DNA of 64,000 bases, taken from contig NC_070567.1 of NCBI RefSeq assembly GCF_026914185.1, positions 1,824,001 to 1,888,000 on the forward strand. Reading direction: 5' to 3'. How positions within the stretch are numbered: the stretch's first letter is position 1; every line of letters starts with the position of its first letter. The translations under genes were made by a program, and so were the position numbers. Below, one piece after another: positions 32,142 to 43,125 of the stretch. This DNA is from Puccinia triticina. Lineage: Eukaryota > Basidiomycota > Pucciniomycetes > Pucciniales > Pucciniaceae. Under the pieces are notes generated by a model, which was not told the origin of the DNA, made no database searches, and was given only the letters and a program-made list of their open reading frames with translations.

Positions 32142-33182
32142 CTGTCAGAATTTAACCTGGTCAGATCCTTGTTCTACAAAAGCAAATGTGTCAATTCATA
32201 TTTAAAGTACGCACAATCGCTTTAGAACATTGCTTATAAATTTGATGTGAGCCTGAGTCTCTATAGTGACAGCAGGACACAAGAAATGAGGGACAACAGT
32301 TTGATTTCTTGGGATAAAGAAAATACAACTGTAAGAGAAAAAGAGAAAGAGAGAGAAAGAAACCAAGCAGGATAAGATAGAAGAGAAGTACTAGGTTATT
32401 CTAGTGGGAATGCACGTCCACTGGCAATGCTACTCTTCAGAAGAGTGCTGCTAATCTGTGCTAGAAGTGCTACAGCTTCCTCTCAGGAGGGTATCTGGAT
32501 TAGATAAGTTTAATCCAGCCACAGTTTTTTAGACTTCTCTCTGGACAGTCAAGGTTCTTAATGGGAAACCTGAGGGACAGCCCTGCAACCTAGATTTTGA
32601 GGCAAAGGCCAAGTGATTATAAGGGACAGCCCTGTGATCAAGATAGAGGCAAAGGCCTGTAGAATAGAAGGGACAGCCCTGTGATCAAGGAGGAGGCAAA
32701 GCAAGAAGAAAAGGCAGATCAAACAAGACACAGAGTTGTACCTCTGAGATAATCAAGGTTCAGTGAAAGAGGTTACTTACTGTCAATATCCTAGGCGCCT
32801 GTGACGGTAGGTATACTGGGAGTAGAGTAGGCTCTTTGGTGGTGATCCTGGGGTTATCTGGGTGGTGGTTCTGGTGTGTTGAAGTCTGTGGATCCGCCTC
32901 AGGCAAGGGGGATTCTGACTACGAAAATTTTCACAGTTTGCTTATGTAATTTACATATGTACATGTGGTTTGGCGCGCCAGGTAGTGCTGACACGTCACA
33001 ACTGCGCAAGCGCGCCACAACTCAGTAACTCAGGGAAGGAGTATAGTTACAATGAATTGATAAGTTGTAACTAGGGTCAAAATTGCATGAGGAAACAGAA
33101 TCTGAAGTCAAAACAAGGTTATCTCTTAAGATGAAAAAGATATAAAGTAATTTATATGTAACAAAGGTAGAACAGGCAGCTT
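32142..33182. other. Intergenic with purine-rich and short direct repeats
   Basis: An AGAGAAAGAGAAAG-type low-complexity run lies near 32335-32360. The strings GGGACAGCCCTGTGATCAAG and GAGGCAAAGGC recur between 32570 and 32700. GGTTTGGCGCGCCAGG lies near 32968. The region resembles an old LTR but I found no second copy. Confidence 0.35.
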
Positions 33183-33782
33183 TTAGGTCAGCTGTGATGA
33201 CTCTAAGGCTGACATTTGAGCTATAGCACTATCTATGTCTGCCTTCAGGCCCGCGCTGGTAGGGGGGAAATTTGATAAAACTGTTGGTGGCTGAGGGGTT
33301 GCATTGGTTGTAACAGCAAGGTTGACTCACCCTTCAATATTTACCTGATGAAAATTCAAAGTTTTCCTCAGTATTTTTGATGATTGGATTATAAATGATT
33401 ATTTTCAAGGATTTGAGAGAATAAATCACTCATAGACTCACAAGGCAGTTCCCAGCAGGGACCCTAATAATTGGCTCCCCTGGATTAACCGCACCATTAG
33501 TATATTTGATTAGTTGTCGAGCCCTAGTGTTTAGAACAAATATTCAAATTTGAGGAAGAGTTGGTAAGAAAATGTGGTGTCGGATGCTTGAAATGGAGTC
33601 ACAGGAAAGAGAAAACATAAAAGAGACTCTACATACGTTTCACAATCGGCCTTACTCACTGGCGTTGTATCACAATCAGGCTTTGCAGTCGTCCTCTTCG
33701 GCATCCCGGCCGCCTGGCAGTTGTACAGAGGCGTGCGAGCTACTAAGATGATTACCGTGAAGAAGAATTCAAAAGAAAACAT
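33183..33782 (-). CDS. Candidate secreted cysteine-containing protein, four exons
   Basis: Exons 33637-33782, 33442-33523, 33331-33344 and 33183-33255 join in frame to 104 aa. Donors are GTATGT, GTGAGT and GTGAGT, and all acceptors end in AG. A hydrophobic N-terminus (FFFTVIILVA) gives a signal peptide of about 24 residues. The mature part of about 80 residues has cysteines at 37, 47 and 75 (KPDCD, KADC, AGNCL) and ends in an acidic helix-like tail. Small size, signal peptide and few cysteines are typical of secreted rust proteins, and a role in host interaction is only inferred. The 14-bp third exon is the weakest part of the model. Without it the frame would stop at TGA a few codons after GNCL. 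Confidence 0.6.
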
Positions 33783-34281
33783 TTCGTCTGCTCCTGCGAT
33801 GAAGTACTAGCTGGTATATCCGATATGGTGAGAAGTGGGAAGATAGGGTAAAGAAAAACGGATTACCCTGGCCAGCTAGCCAGACTAAATAGTCTTCCTC
33901 TTGAATTGAGTCAAAGGGGTTGAAACTCAAACACCGGAGGTCGTTGCCATAGTCCTTCAGCAACAACCGAGCAGAACAGCTGAGGAACTCAACCGAGTCC
34001 CAAGTTGCCTTCTAACTGCTGTCCAATCGAAGTCGACTGCCAAGGTTTCCCAGATATAAGAGCGGTCATTGCTGCCACCCGACATCAAGTAATCACAAGT
34101 CCCCTTTGATTGGATGGACGGTGTCGAGCACCAACTTTTGATGCATTTCAATCCTTCCGAGCCCTTACGAACCGAGGACAGCACCTCCAGATTTCATTCC
34201 CAGAATCAACACCAGAAACTAGAAAAGCCAACCAGATACACAATCTTCTGGAGCCCAGTCGCCCCCAGAGGCACTTACGTT
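33783..34281 (-). other. Upstream region with two overlapping minus-strand frames
   Basis: Frames ending near 33957 and 33769 overlap, and a 1-bp shift near 33975 would join them (YIWETLAVDFDW... to ...KDYGNDLRCLSFNPFD). This could be a decayed gene. It is also the promoter side of the secreted-protein gene. No domain was recognised. Confidence 0.25.
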
Positions 34282-34297
34282 TATGGTATTCAAAATT

Positions 34298-34323
34298 TAT
34301 GGTGTTCAAATATGGTGTTCAAA
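34298..34323. repeat. Two extra copies of a 13-bp MITE end
   Basis: TATGGTGTTCAAA is repeated twice directly before the full inner MITE, giving three in a row. It may reflect repeated insertion and excision or replication slippage at the element end. Confidence 0.8.
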
Positions 34324-34504
34324 TATGGTGTTCAAAGTTGGTTTGCATAATTTTATGCATGCATAAATCATAAAATCATTAAAACATTTTGGTGAGGAAA
34401 TTTTGTATTACATAATCAGACAGCCATATCCCCTGCAAAAAAGATTTTATGATTTTATGATTTATGCATGCATAAAATTATGCAAACCAACTTTGAACAC
34501 CATA
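34324..34504. mobile_element. Inner MITE, full copy
   Basis: Same family and arms as 31297-31477, with ends TATGGTGTTC...GAACACCATA. It has inserted within the first 20 bp of the outer MITE. Confidence 0.85.
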
Positions 34505-34772
34505 AAAGTTGGTTTGCATAATTTTATGCATGCATAAATCATAAAATCATAAAAATATTTTGGCGAGGAAATTTTGTTTACATAATCAGACAGTCATATC
34601 CCCTGCAAAAAGGATTTTATGATTTTATGATTTATGCATGAGATCATAAAATCTTTTTTGCAGGGGATATGACGGTCTGATTATGTAATACAAAATTTCC
34701 TCACCAAAATATTTTTATGATTTTATGATTTATGCATGCATAAAATTATGCAAACCAACTTTGAACACCATA
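34505..34772. mobile_element. Inner MITE, two fused copies
   Basis: It starts AAAGTTGGTTTGC directly after the full copy, lacking the first 11 bp. It reverses orientation near 34640 (GCATGAGATCATAAAATC) and ends GAACACCATA. This is best read as two copies recombined head to head. Confidence 0.7.
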
Positions 34773-34975
34773 ATTGCATAAGATTTTTTTACATAAAATC
34801 ATAAACTGCAATTTTGGCTGGGAGATGTCACTTTAAGTTTTATGCATGCTGACATCTCCCAGCCAAAATTGGCTTTATGATTTTATGTAAACAGTGGCAT
34901 ATGCAATTTTGAATACCATAGTTGTATTGGTAATTCAGGACCAAGTGCAGGAATGCCCAAGTATGCCAAATAGCT

Positions 34976-35034
34976 AACTTAACTAAGTCCCTCCCGAGGG
35001 AGGCCAAAGGCCTCCCTCCGGGAGGGACTTATGC
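34976..35034. repeat. Short palindromic repeat, copy C
   Basis: AACTTAACTAAGTCCC...GGGACTTATGC encloses a nearly perfect hairpin, GTCCCTCCCGAGGGAGGCC against GGCCTCCCTCC...GGGAC with loop AAA. The ends match copies A and B but the core does not. Confidence 0.75.
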
Positions 35035-35663
35035 CTTACAGGTGATTTTGGCCTGAGAGTTATGCCCCAAATCCTTGCCTTTTTGTGCTAAGGTCCCTGT
35101 ACGGTGGTGTGTTTTTGTGATCACCCCGTACATTTTCACTAAGGCTCATCAGAAGCGTGGCTATCTCCAGCCACCTTCTGGTGTATTTTTCTCCTTGCCA
35201 AACTTGAGATACAGGGGATGTAAACACAAGAAAACTTGTCCTGGCTAGAACAGATGATTGATCACTGTTTTTGGAACTGGCTCCCTCGGGATTTGGAGTG
35301 AATGGCCAAAAATGCATGTTCCCACACGCATCCTGCAGCTTTGTGACATTCTCAGATCTGTCAGAGCAGTGAGTCCCAGATACCTGTCATTTTTTTTCCT
35401 CAAGGCAAGTGTATGGATTTGCACTAAAAATGCTGTTTTAACAGTCTCCAGGTTGGCTTTTGCCATCCACCATCTTTGATGGATCATTGTGAGTGAGGCA
35501 GGAGGACTCATGATGATAATGATGCATCAAAAATTAGACAAGATGTTGATATTTCATCTGATCCAAAAACATTGTTGGGATCCTTGGAGGTGAAGGAGCT
35601 ATGGGAACATTTGTCAAAATCAGCGTTTTTGGCCTTTGCTCTCAGTCCTAAATCACCGATACC
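35035..35663. other. No gene recognised
   Basis: Short frames on both strands lack support. Sequence is unremarkable between two palindromic repeats. Confidence 0.4.
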
Positions 35664-35720
35664 GCATAAGTCCCTCCGGTGGAGGCGCTTCGCGCCCCCA
35701 CCTTTGGACTTAGTTAAGTT
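35664..35720 (+). repeat. Short palindromic repeat, copy D
   Basis: GCATAAGTCCCTCC to GGACTTAGTTAAGTT, with core GGTGGAGGCGCTTCGCGCC and its CCCCACC partner. Orientation is as in copy B. MITE sequence begins 10 bp further on. Confidence 0.75.
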
Positions 35721-35730
35721 TGGCCAAATA

Positions 35731-35937
35731 GGGGGTTTCAAACATGGTGCAGGTCCTGATTCAGGAACCCCAAATTCAAGAAATTGGTGCAACTGCAAGA
35801 CACCCTGCAGGCTGCATACATGGACCCAATTTTACCCAAAAAACATGCAGAAATAATTTAAAAATTCTTTGTGCAGGAACTTTGTTTTACTGGATTGGGT
35901 TTCCTGGACTGGGACCTGCACCATGTTTGAAACCCCC
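35731..35937. mobile_element. MITE with ends of about 26 bp, TA-flanked
   Basis: GGGGGTTTCAAACATGGTGC plus AGGTCC at the left is inverted at the right. TA is at 35729-35730 and 35938-35939. The GGGGG start recalls the pair at 27.1-27.5 kb but the rest differs. Noncoding, 207 bp. Confidence 0.8.
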
Positions 35938-35995
35938 TATTACACATAAAATATGCAACAGCCTGATTCATAGTGGTGACTTTGACATTATTTTA

Positions 35996-37416
35996 CGGAC
36001 TTACTTCGCGCACTGCGGAAAACTCTTTGCGCACTGTGGGGGTCGTTGTCTCGACGTCCAGCCCCCAGTGCGCGCTTCTGCCACGGCTCTTCGCGCACTG
36101 CATTTTCCACCAAAAAAACGGCTTGCATTTCTTGAGATATTTTTTAATGAATCAATAGAATGGCTTTTTATGATCCCCCTAAAAAATAATCAAGTCATTT
36201 AGGGGTCTCCTTGAGCCTAGAGAAAATTGACATGAAAAAATCATATTTTAACGCGGCAGGGACCTGTAATATCGCTTCCTGTGCCCCAGTAGCCCCAAAA
36301 ATTACACAGTATCATGGCACATGTGCAAATTCATGACCTGATAATTTTCAGAATTTTTCCCAGAGATATAAGGGGTGCGCGGCAGGCTTAGTAGGAAAAT
36401 TACTGCTAACTGTATAGCTTTTTTGTTACACACCCAAACAGTCCCAAAATTTCAGAAATGTTTTCATTGTGGATATTCTCCGCGCCATAAATTTCTTGGC
36501 AATAGTGTGTCATGATAACATGAGATGTAGTGCGGTGGGCTTAGTTGGAAAATGACTGCTAACTTATATCATGTTTTAATGACACACTATTGCTAAGAGC
36601 TTTATGGCGCGGAGAATATGCAAAATTGAAACATTCCTGAAAATTTCAGACTGTTTCAGCGTGTAACAAAAAATCTATACATGTAGCCGCCATTTTCCTA
36701 CTAAGCCCGCCGCGCACCCCTTATATCTCATGTTATCATGACACACTATTTCCAAGAAATTTATGGCGCGGAGAATATCCACAATGAAAAAATTTCTGAA
36801 ATTTTGGGACTGTTTGGGTGTGTAACAAATTAAAAGCTATACAGTTAGCAGTAATTTTCCTACTAAGCCTGCTGCGCACCCCTTATATCTCATTTTATAA
36901 TGACACAATATTGCTAGGAATTTCAGGGAATTAATTCGAAGCATATTCCTCTGTGCTCTCAAAATTTTGTACCTTTGTTGTGTGTAACAAAAAAGTTATA
37001 CATATACACAAAATAATAAACGCAATACCTATTTGGGCTAAAGGAAAGCTGGTGAAAATTTTGAAAATTATCAGGTCATGAATTTGCACATGTACCATGA
37101 TACTGTGAAATTTTTGGGGCTACTGGGGCACAGGAAGCGGTATTACAGGTCCCTGCCGCGTTAAAATATGATTTTTTCATGTCAATTTTCTCTAGGCTCA
37201 AGGAGACCCCTAAATGACTTGATTATTTTTTAGGGGGATCATAAAAATTCATTCTATTGATTCATCAAAAAATATCTCAGGAAATGCAAGCCGTTTTTTT
37301 GGCGGAAAATGCAGTGCGCAAAGAGCCGTGGCAAAAGCGCGCACTGGGGGCGGGACGTCGAGACAACAACCCCCACAGTGCGCGAAGAGTTTCTCGCAGT
37401 GCGCAAAGTAAGTCCG
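35996..37416. mobile_element. Foldback element with long inverted repeats and an 8-bp target duplication
   Basis: The ends CGGACTTACTT...AAGTAAGTCCG are flanked by TTATTTTA on both sides (35988-35995 and 37417-37424). Each arm is about 380 bp and starts with four GCGCACTG/CAGTGCGC motifs. The interior is also partly inverted (GGGTGCGCGGCAGGC near 36376 against GCCTGCTGCGCACCC near 36868). No frame of note exists in 1421 bp. An 8-bp duplication fits hAT-like mobilisation. Long arms resemble foldback or MULE-type elements. Confidence 0.8.
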
Positions 37417-37424
37417 TTATTTTA

Positions 37425-38534
37425 TGTATCACATTTTATCATAAATTTTCCACAAATGTTTGAACCCTCAGGTTCTGGAAGAACCTGACAAACTTGAAAA
37501 AAAGTTTCAACTTTTTTGTCAGCGGGATAAAAACAGGACTGAAAACCAGATTACACCAAAATTTTTGGAAAATAAAAAGCCCTACATCTTAGCTAATTTC
37601 TGATGTACTATGATCCTCCCTTGCCCGTCCATATACATATCCCACAGCTTGCACTTCCCTAGTCCGGCGGAGATTCTGATCTCTCCCAGCTAGGTAAGTG
37701 GTTACTCTTGTTTTTCCTTATTCTCTTTCTCTTCATTTTCATTCCCCTCAAAGTTGTACTTATGAGAGATTCTGATATCTCCCGGCTAGCTCTTTGCAAA
37801 GAAAACAACGGCACTTTGGTACTAGAACTCCAGGCTACTAGCCCATTTCCTCCTCTTTTAGTGAGAGTCCAAACAAGGACCCTTACATCCTCAGGCTAAA
37901 ACATAACACTACATTCCAACCCATCCCAATTCCTGACTGGTTAGTGCCGGATTTGCAGGTTCCGGGACCCGGATGGGATCACTACCCAAATGCATCTTGT
38001 GGAAATTGGTGATTTAGAGGGCAAGCGGGTAGGCAGCCCCCAGGCTGTGGGGGTGCTCTCTGAAAGGGACTGGTGAATTATCCCCAATTTTTGGCTGTAT
38101 CAGTTTGACTTATTTGGCTGGCATTTTTTATTTCCTCTGACATCCACACCACTGCATCTTTCCTCTCACCCCAGGTAAACTTTATTGTTGGGTCTGTGAA
38201 GGTGAAGATGGGATCTGGAGACTGAGTTTCAGGGGGGTCTGGATCCTATATAGTAGATTGCAGCATGAGGAAGAGGTCTGGATCTCCAGCCTCTCAAACC
38301 ATGAATGTGTGGCCCATGAAATGTACATGTTAGCTATGTACATGAGAGCCCACACTATGCCTTGTAGCATTATCCCCCCTTTGCTGCCCAAGCCTCCCCA
38401 CTTTTCTGTTTTAATCAATGATAAACAAAAAAAAGAAAAAATTCCTCCTCTTTTGGCTCTGAATCTGTTGGAATTTGTAATTTGCCCTGTGCGGCACTTT
38501 TGCTCTCCTCTCTATCGCGTACAGCCTTGAACAC
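37425..38534. other. Unassigned sequence right of the foldback element
   Basis: It contains the small palindrome TCAGGTTC/GAACCTGA at 37470-37489 and ordinary AT-moderate sequence. No gene accepted. Confidence 0.4.
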
Positions 38535-39677
38535 TTGTTCCCAATCCCTGGCTTTATCCACTCTTTCTTCTCCTTTCTTCTGTCTCACATCTCCGAAACC
38601 GTTCAACCTCACATTCACCCCTCACTTCCCAGCATCACCTTTGCTCAGCTTCATTCCAATCCTGGACTCCTGAAACCGCTCTCAAAAACCACAAGTTGGC
38701 CTCCTCCCATATTCTCAAAAAATCTCAACCACAGCTCAAACCTTGTCCTTGCAGCTATAAAAGACCACCTCATCTCAGAACCTCTCCTCAGTGGCCTTCC
38801 CAATCACAGTCACCATAAAAATTGCTCTCCCCCATCTATCTCTCTCTGCCTCAGCCGCTGTGTTGAACAAAAGTGGTCCCTGCTAAAGATGGCAATTGGT
38901 ACCCGGGTACTGCTAGCGGTACCCAGGTACCACCTGTTTTTTGGACTCAGATGAACACCAGGTACCGCACCCGGCACCGCCTGGCGGGTGCCAGCGGGTG
39001 CGGGCGGTACTTGAGGGGGGTACCAGCGGTACCCGGGAGTGTGCAGTGAAGCCAATGCGTCTCATCCCAGCCATCCTCATCCTCTTCTCTCCCCCTCTAC
39101 CATGCCACACCTCTCTCGCTACCGGAGGCTCCTCCGCCAGCTCGCAACCACCCGGCTTGCCGGAGGACGACCAGCGCTGCAGGGTGTGCCCGGCAGCAGT
39201 CCAGCCGGCGCTTGGCTTGGCTTGTAAGACTTGTTTTGCTTGCGGGTGGATCACATGGTTGAGGAGTGGGCTGGTGAGGTGGTGATTGGAAGAGCCCGGA
39301 GGGCAGTGATCGGATATGAGTGAGCAAAGAAGGGGAAAACCCCCGGCTTGAGGCCCCCTAGCTCCCTGGGTATAAGGCGGGTACCGCTAGCGGTACCCGG
39401 GTACCCGCTGGTTTTGGAGACAAAACAGACACCGGACGCCGCACCCGGCACTGCCTGGCGGGTTTCTGGCTGGTGCAAGCGGTACCCGCCCGCGGGTGCC
39501 GGGTACCCCCAAACGTGTACCAAATGCCATCTTTAGTCCCTGCGTAAAAATGGCAGGACACCGCTTCTCCAAGATGATTCCTGGATAAAGTTGGGTGATC
39601 TGGAGAGCTCCGCTCTGCAGCTCCACCAACATTGTAGGGCTCTGAGTGGGGTAAATAAATTAAAGCACATAAAATAA
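38535..39677 (+). pseudogene. Open frame split by a hAT-like insertion
   Basis: The frame 38535-38883 resumes at 39544 once the element at 38884-39535 and one copy of its 8-bp duplication are removed. It then runs to TAA at 39675-39677, 483 bp in all. A GTAAAT at about 39650 could be a splice donor. No ATG is present before the insertion, so upstream exons would be needed. No domain was recognised. It may be a piece of an older transposon rather than a host gene. Confidence 0.35.
38884..39535. mobile_element. hAT-like non-autonomous element, 8-bp target duplication
   Basis: The terminal inverted repeat is TAAAGATGGCA, flanked by GTCCCTGC at 38876-38883 and 39536-39543. Subterminal sequence is packed with GGTACC and GGTACCCGGGTACC palindromes. 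The end sequence and 8-bp duplication are typical of hAT elements. The 652-bp body has no transposase. Frames inside it come from the GTACC repeats. Confidence 0.85.
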
Positions 39678-40360
39678 TAAAGCTTCACAAATTTAAACTG
39701 TAAAATAAAGCTCCGCTGTATAAAGAAGATAACTCCGCCACAGAACTCCGCAAAAACGCAAGAAAACAGCCGTAAAGGAAGCACAGCCGTTGTGAGAATA
39801 AAGGATGGTCAGTGGGTGTAAATGTCCACTATTGGCCTTCTTCAAGAATATATGTGTCCGGGCTACTATCCGCTAGCCTTCAGCACTCCTTGAGGAGCCT
39901 GATCTATAGCGTAATAAACATAAGGTCATGTAAAAAAAATCTTCTAATACTCTTGTACATCCATAAGTGTAAGTAAAATAATGAGTAGTAAGATATATGA
40001 TAGAAAAGAAAAGAGAAAACATGAGCCTCCATATCTTCCTCCCCTCCACGCATAGCTCCGTTCTCCCGCAGTTCCAACACTTTCCCGCACTAGTCCATCA
40101 GCTCTGCCCAAATTCCCGCACGTCATTGTCCCAGACTCCGCTCCTTTCCAATGCTTGACCTCCCACGCCCTCTGTCTAGCCCCCGTCAGTCAGTCTCTCA
40201 CCCATGCCTCCGCCCCAGTTCCACCCGCTGATGGAACCCGCTTTAGCTGCCTCGGCTCACCTGCTGACAGGCCGCTGCTACCAGTCCACAAGTGTAGTCC
40301 GCTGAAGTCCAGCCCTGTCTTTCCGGCTCCGCTCTGGTTTGAATATCCAATCCAACATCC
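39678..40360. other. Unassigned
   Basis: No frame, repeat or RNA gene recognised. It is AT-rich to 39970, then pyrimidine-rich. Confidence 0.35.
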
Positions 40361-41020
40361 ATGATCTGCGCGCAACTTTCCGTAGGCTTTCTTGACTTGC
40401 TTTCTGACATCATCCTCAGTGCTTATGTCACCAAAATGCACTCTGCCTCAGCCGCTCTGTGCATTCCTGCCCGCGCTATCTCCAAGTGGACATTCTACCA
40501 CGCATGCCAAATATGTATCACCACATCCGCCCCAGTTTTGAAGTCCTGCCCCCAGGATCTTCCCACACATTCATCCGCTCCCACATTCAATCAAATCCTT
40601 TCACACCCATTGCCACATCCTTTCTCACACATCTTTCCCCGTTGTCATGGAAGCCTGTGCTTGCTGAATGAGACTCGGCCTCCCTTCCGCGCCAGTTGCG
40701 CCTGTAACAACTGCCAAGACTCAAAACGCCGCTTTTCCACCTTCAACTCCAAATCCAAGGGATCCCGCAGACGTCATGCATTGCAAAAGCGTCCTCCGCC
40801 TGCTGGGTCACAAAGCTCTTGTGCAGAACGTTCCCCGTCCGTCATATCAGTCCAATCCTGCATCAAGTCGCCCTCCGCATACAGTGAGGATCTCATGACA
40901 CCGCCTCCCAAATGTACCGAGTGCACCAGCGCCAAAGAATACGTCCTTGAAGCCAAGGAATGGGCCAACAAACACAACATAAACCAGCCCTTCTACAACA
41001 ACCAACCCAATTGCTTGTGA
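40361..41020 (+). CDS. Hypothetical 219-codon open frame
   Basis: An uninterrupted ATG-initiated frame with clustered cysteines (CACNNCQDSKRR; KCTECTSAKEY) and a charged C-terminus. Frames in other phases overlap it, composition is pyrimidine-rich, and no domain was recognised. It may be part of the same older element as the split frames on either side. Confidence 0.3.
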   Translation: MICAQLSVGFLDLLSDIILSAYVTKMHSASAALCIPARAISKWTFYHACQICITTSAPVLKSCPQDLPTHSSAPTFNQILSHPLPHPFSHIFPRCHGSLCLLNETRPPFRASCACNNCQDSKRRFSTFNSKSKGSRRRHALQKRPPPAGSQSSCAERSPSVISVQSCIKSPSAYSEDLMTPPPKCTECTSAKEYVLEAKEWANKHNINQPFYNNQPNCL

Positions 41021-42102
41021 GCCGCTCCTTTGTCTCCTGCTGCCGGACCGCTGACTACCTGCTCAAAACAACCCTCTGCGGACTCTCCAGAATGGCCTCC
41101 CAACTGCTCTGCACACCTTGGGTCTTGCTGCTTGGTTTTTGGCTCCGTCACTAATTGTGTTGTCCCCCAAGCTCCAGGTATGCCACTCTTCCAATCCGCT
41201 GACCGTTGAGGGACTCCTGTCCGTGCTAAGCGGCGGCAGTCGGGTGAGGGGATGGATGCTGTTTAGGCTGCCCTCGTGGTGAGTGGTCCGTCGAGATGGG
41301 CGCTGAAATGGGTGGGGATCTGGGATAGCTTTTGTGGTTGGAGTGGTTTTGAGAGGTTCGCCGGGGTTTTGGATCCTCGGCGGCGGTTGTTTTGTTTGAG
41401 GAAAAAGGGATGTGGGTGATCTTAAAGAGGAAGAAAGAAAGGATCTGGGATTCTGGATGAAAGGTGATCGGCGGACGGAGCCCGAAAGTTTGAAATCTGA
41501 AGATATGATCTCTGAATCTTGATGGTCCGTATTCTGGGGATCAGAATGCCATGCCTCTCCCATCATCCAAGTTCGGCGAACTTGGACTCCGGGAGAGCCA
41601 CATGTCACGTGTATTTCATCATCTCCTCCGCGCGCTACGCGCGCACACACACACGACAAACAGGAGAAACAGGAAACAGAGAACACAAGTCAAAGAACAA
41701 AGAAATGAAAGTGAGAGGAGACAGAAGAAAAAGAACCAGAGGAAAGGAGAAGGAAAAGAGGAAGGAGGAAGCAGAAAGACTCAGGCCAAAACAGACAGAA
41801 CAAAAAGAATAGAAGGAAGAGAACCAGAAGAAACCAGGGAATAAACCCACAGCAGATGAAAAAAGAGAGGGGGGAAGGAGTATGGAAGAGAAGGGTGAAA
41901 GATGAGGAAAAATGGGGGAGTTGAGGGTCTTGAGAATCTTGATGTTTCTTGAGACTTGAGGAATGAAACTGAAACTGGACTCTTGATGACAATCCTGGCG
42001 GCGGCGATGATCCTGACTAGCTGGCCACGAGAGGGGCCACCACACCGTGCCTTTGCTAACTCTGGACTTTCCGCACCAGCCACCCCGGCCAAGGGCGCCA
42101 AG
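41021..42102. other. Unassigned, with a purine-rich tract
   Basis: 41640-41900 is strongly purine-rich (AGAGGAGACAGAAGAAAAAG type), which opens long frames on both strands. I accept no gene here. Confidence 0.35.
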
Positions 42103-42312
42103 ATGACCCTGGACAAACCTTCTCATACTCCGTTTGGTTCGCCGCCCAGCTCGCCCCAGACCACGCCGCATGTCAAGATTCCACAAGCCCAAGCCGCCAG
42201 CACCTCTTTGATCCATACGTTGGAGTCCACGGTAGAGATGGCCCCATGGGACCCGGGTACCAGGTCAAATTTTAGCCAAATGCAGGCACCAACAGGCGGG
42301 TACCAGCGGTAC

Positions 42313-42442
42313 TGGAGGACTTCCCGTCGCAATCTGGGAGCAATCTGAGAGCCTCCCAGAGTCTCAAAGCCTAAATCTCCCTGAAAAATTTGGCTCAGAT
42401 CTGGGTCTGGAAGGGGTTCCCAGATTGACGGGAAGTCCTCCA
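42313..42442. repeat. Nested inverted-repeat element
   Basis: TGGAGGACTTCCCGTC near the left and GACGGGAAGTCCTCCA at the right form arms of about 25 bp (CAATCTGGGA/TCCCAGATT continues them) around 80 bp. It lies within the hAT-like element. Confidence 0.7.
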
Positions 42443-42485
42443 CTTGCCACCAAAAACAAAATAGGAAATCTTTTTGATTTAATTT

Positions 42486-43125
42486 CTAGATGACTGGGTC
42501 CGTTCTGGTCATCAAGAGGAGTAAAGACTCCCCTCGATGACCAGAGCAAACTTTTCATCACTCCTCTCATTGAACAATTTGCTCCGGTCATTGAGGGAGT
42601 GTTTCTCCTCTCAGTGACCGGAGCAGACCCGGTCATGAAGATGATTACTTAATCCCCTCGATGTCCGGGTCTGCTCCAATCACCAAGAGGCAAGCACTCC
42701 TTTTGATGACCGGAACAATCCCAGTCATCGAGAGGAGTAAACATTTCCTCAATGACCGGAGTCAAGAGGATTACTTAATCCCCTTGATGACTGGCTCTGC
42801 TCCAGTCACCAAGAGGCCAAGAGGTGTGTTTACTCCTCTTGATGACCGGGACCGTTCCGGTCATCGATAGGTGTTCTTACTCCTTTTGATGACCGGGACC
42901 GTTCCGGTGAAGTGTGTTTCCTCCTCTCAATGACTGGGACCGTTTTGGTCATCGAGAGGAGTGCTTAATTGCCTTGTGTGTCAACTCCTCTGGATGACCA
43001 CGTCCATTTCGGTCATCAAGAGGCGTGTCTACTCCTCTCAATGACCGGCTCCGTTCCGGTCATCAAGAGGTGTGTCTACTCCTCTTGATGACCGGAACAG
43101 ACGCGGTCATCGAGAGGAGTTATTG
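42486..43125. repeat. Palindromic GATGACCGG array, second locus
   Basis: The units are of the same design as at 7355-8460, with spacers mainly GACCGTT or GAACGG, alternating with AGAGGAGT/ACTCCTC. About 13-15 units. Confidence 0.8.

Larger units (their letters stand above)
34282..34920. mobile_element. Outer MITE, split by insertions of another MITE family
   Basis: The outer ends are TATGGTATTCAAAATT at 34282-34297 and its inverse at 34905-34920. The outer body resumes after 34772 and contains paired GGCTGGGAGATGTC/GACATCTCCCAGCC arms. Removing 34298-34772 gives a compact palindromic element of about 165 bp with TA at each end. Confidence 0.8.

Noticed and set aside
38810..39523. Minus-strand frames with Pro/Gly/Tyr-rich repeats
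   Set aside because: They follow the GGTACC palindromes of a hAT-like element and change with each repeat.
41063..42216. Minus-strand frames of 207 and 193 codons
   Set aside because: Driven by the purine-rich tract at 41640-41900. Composition is low-complexity (Phe/Ser/Leu) with no domain.
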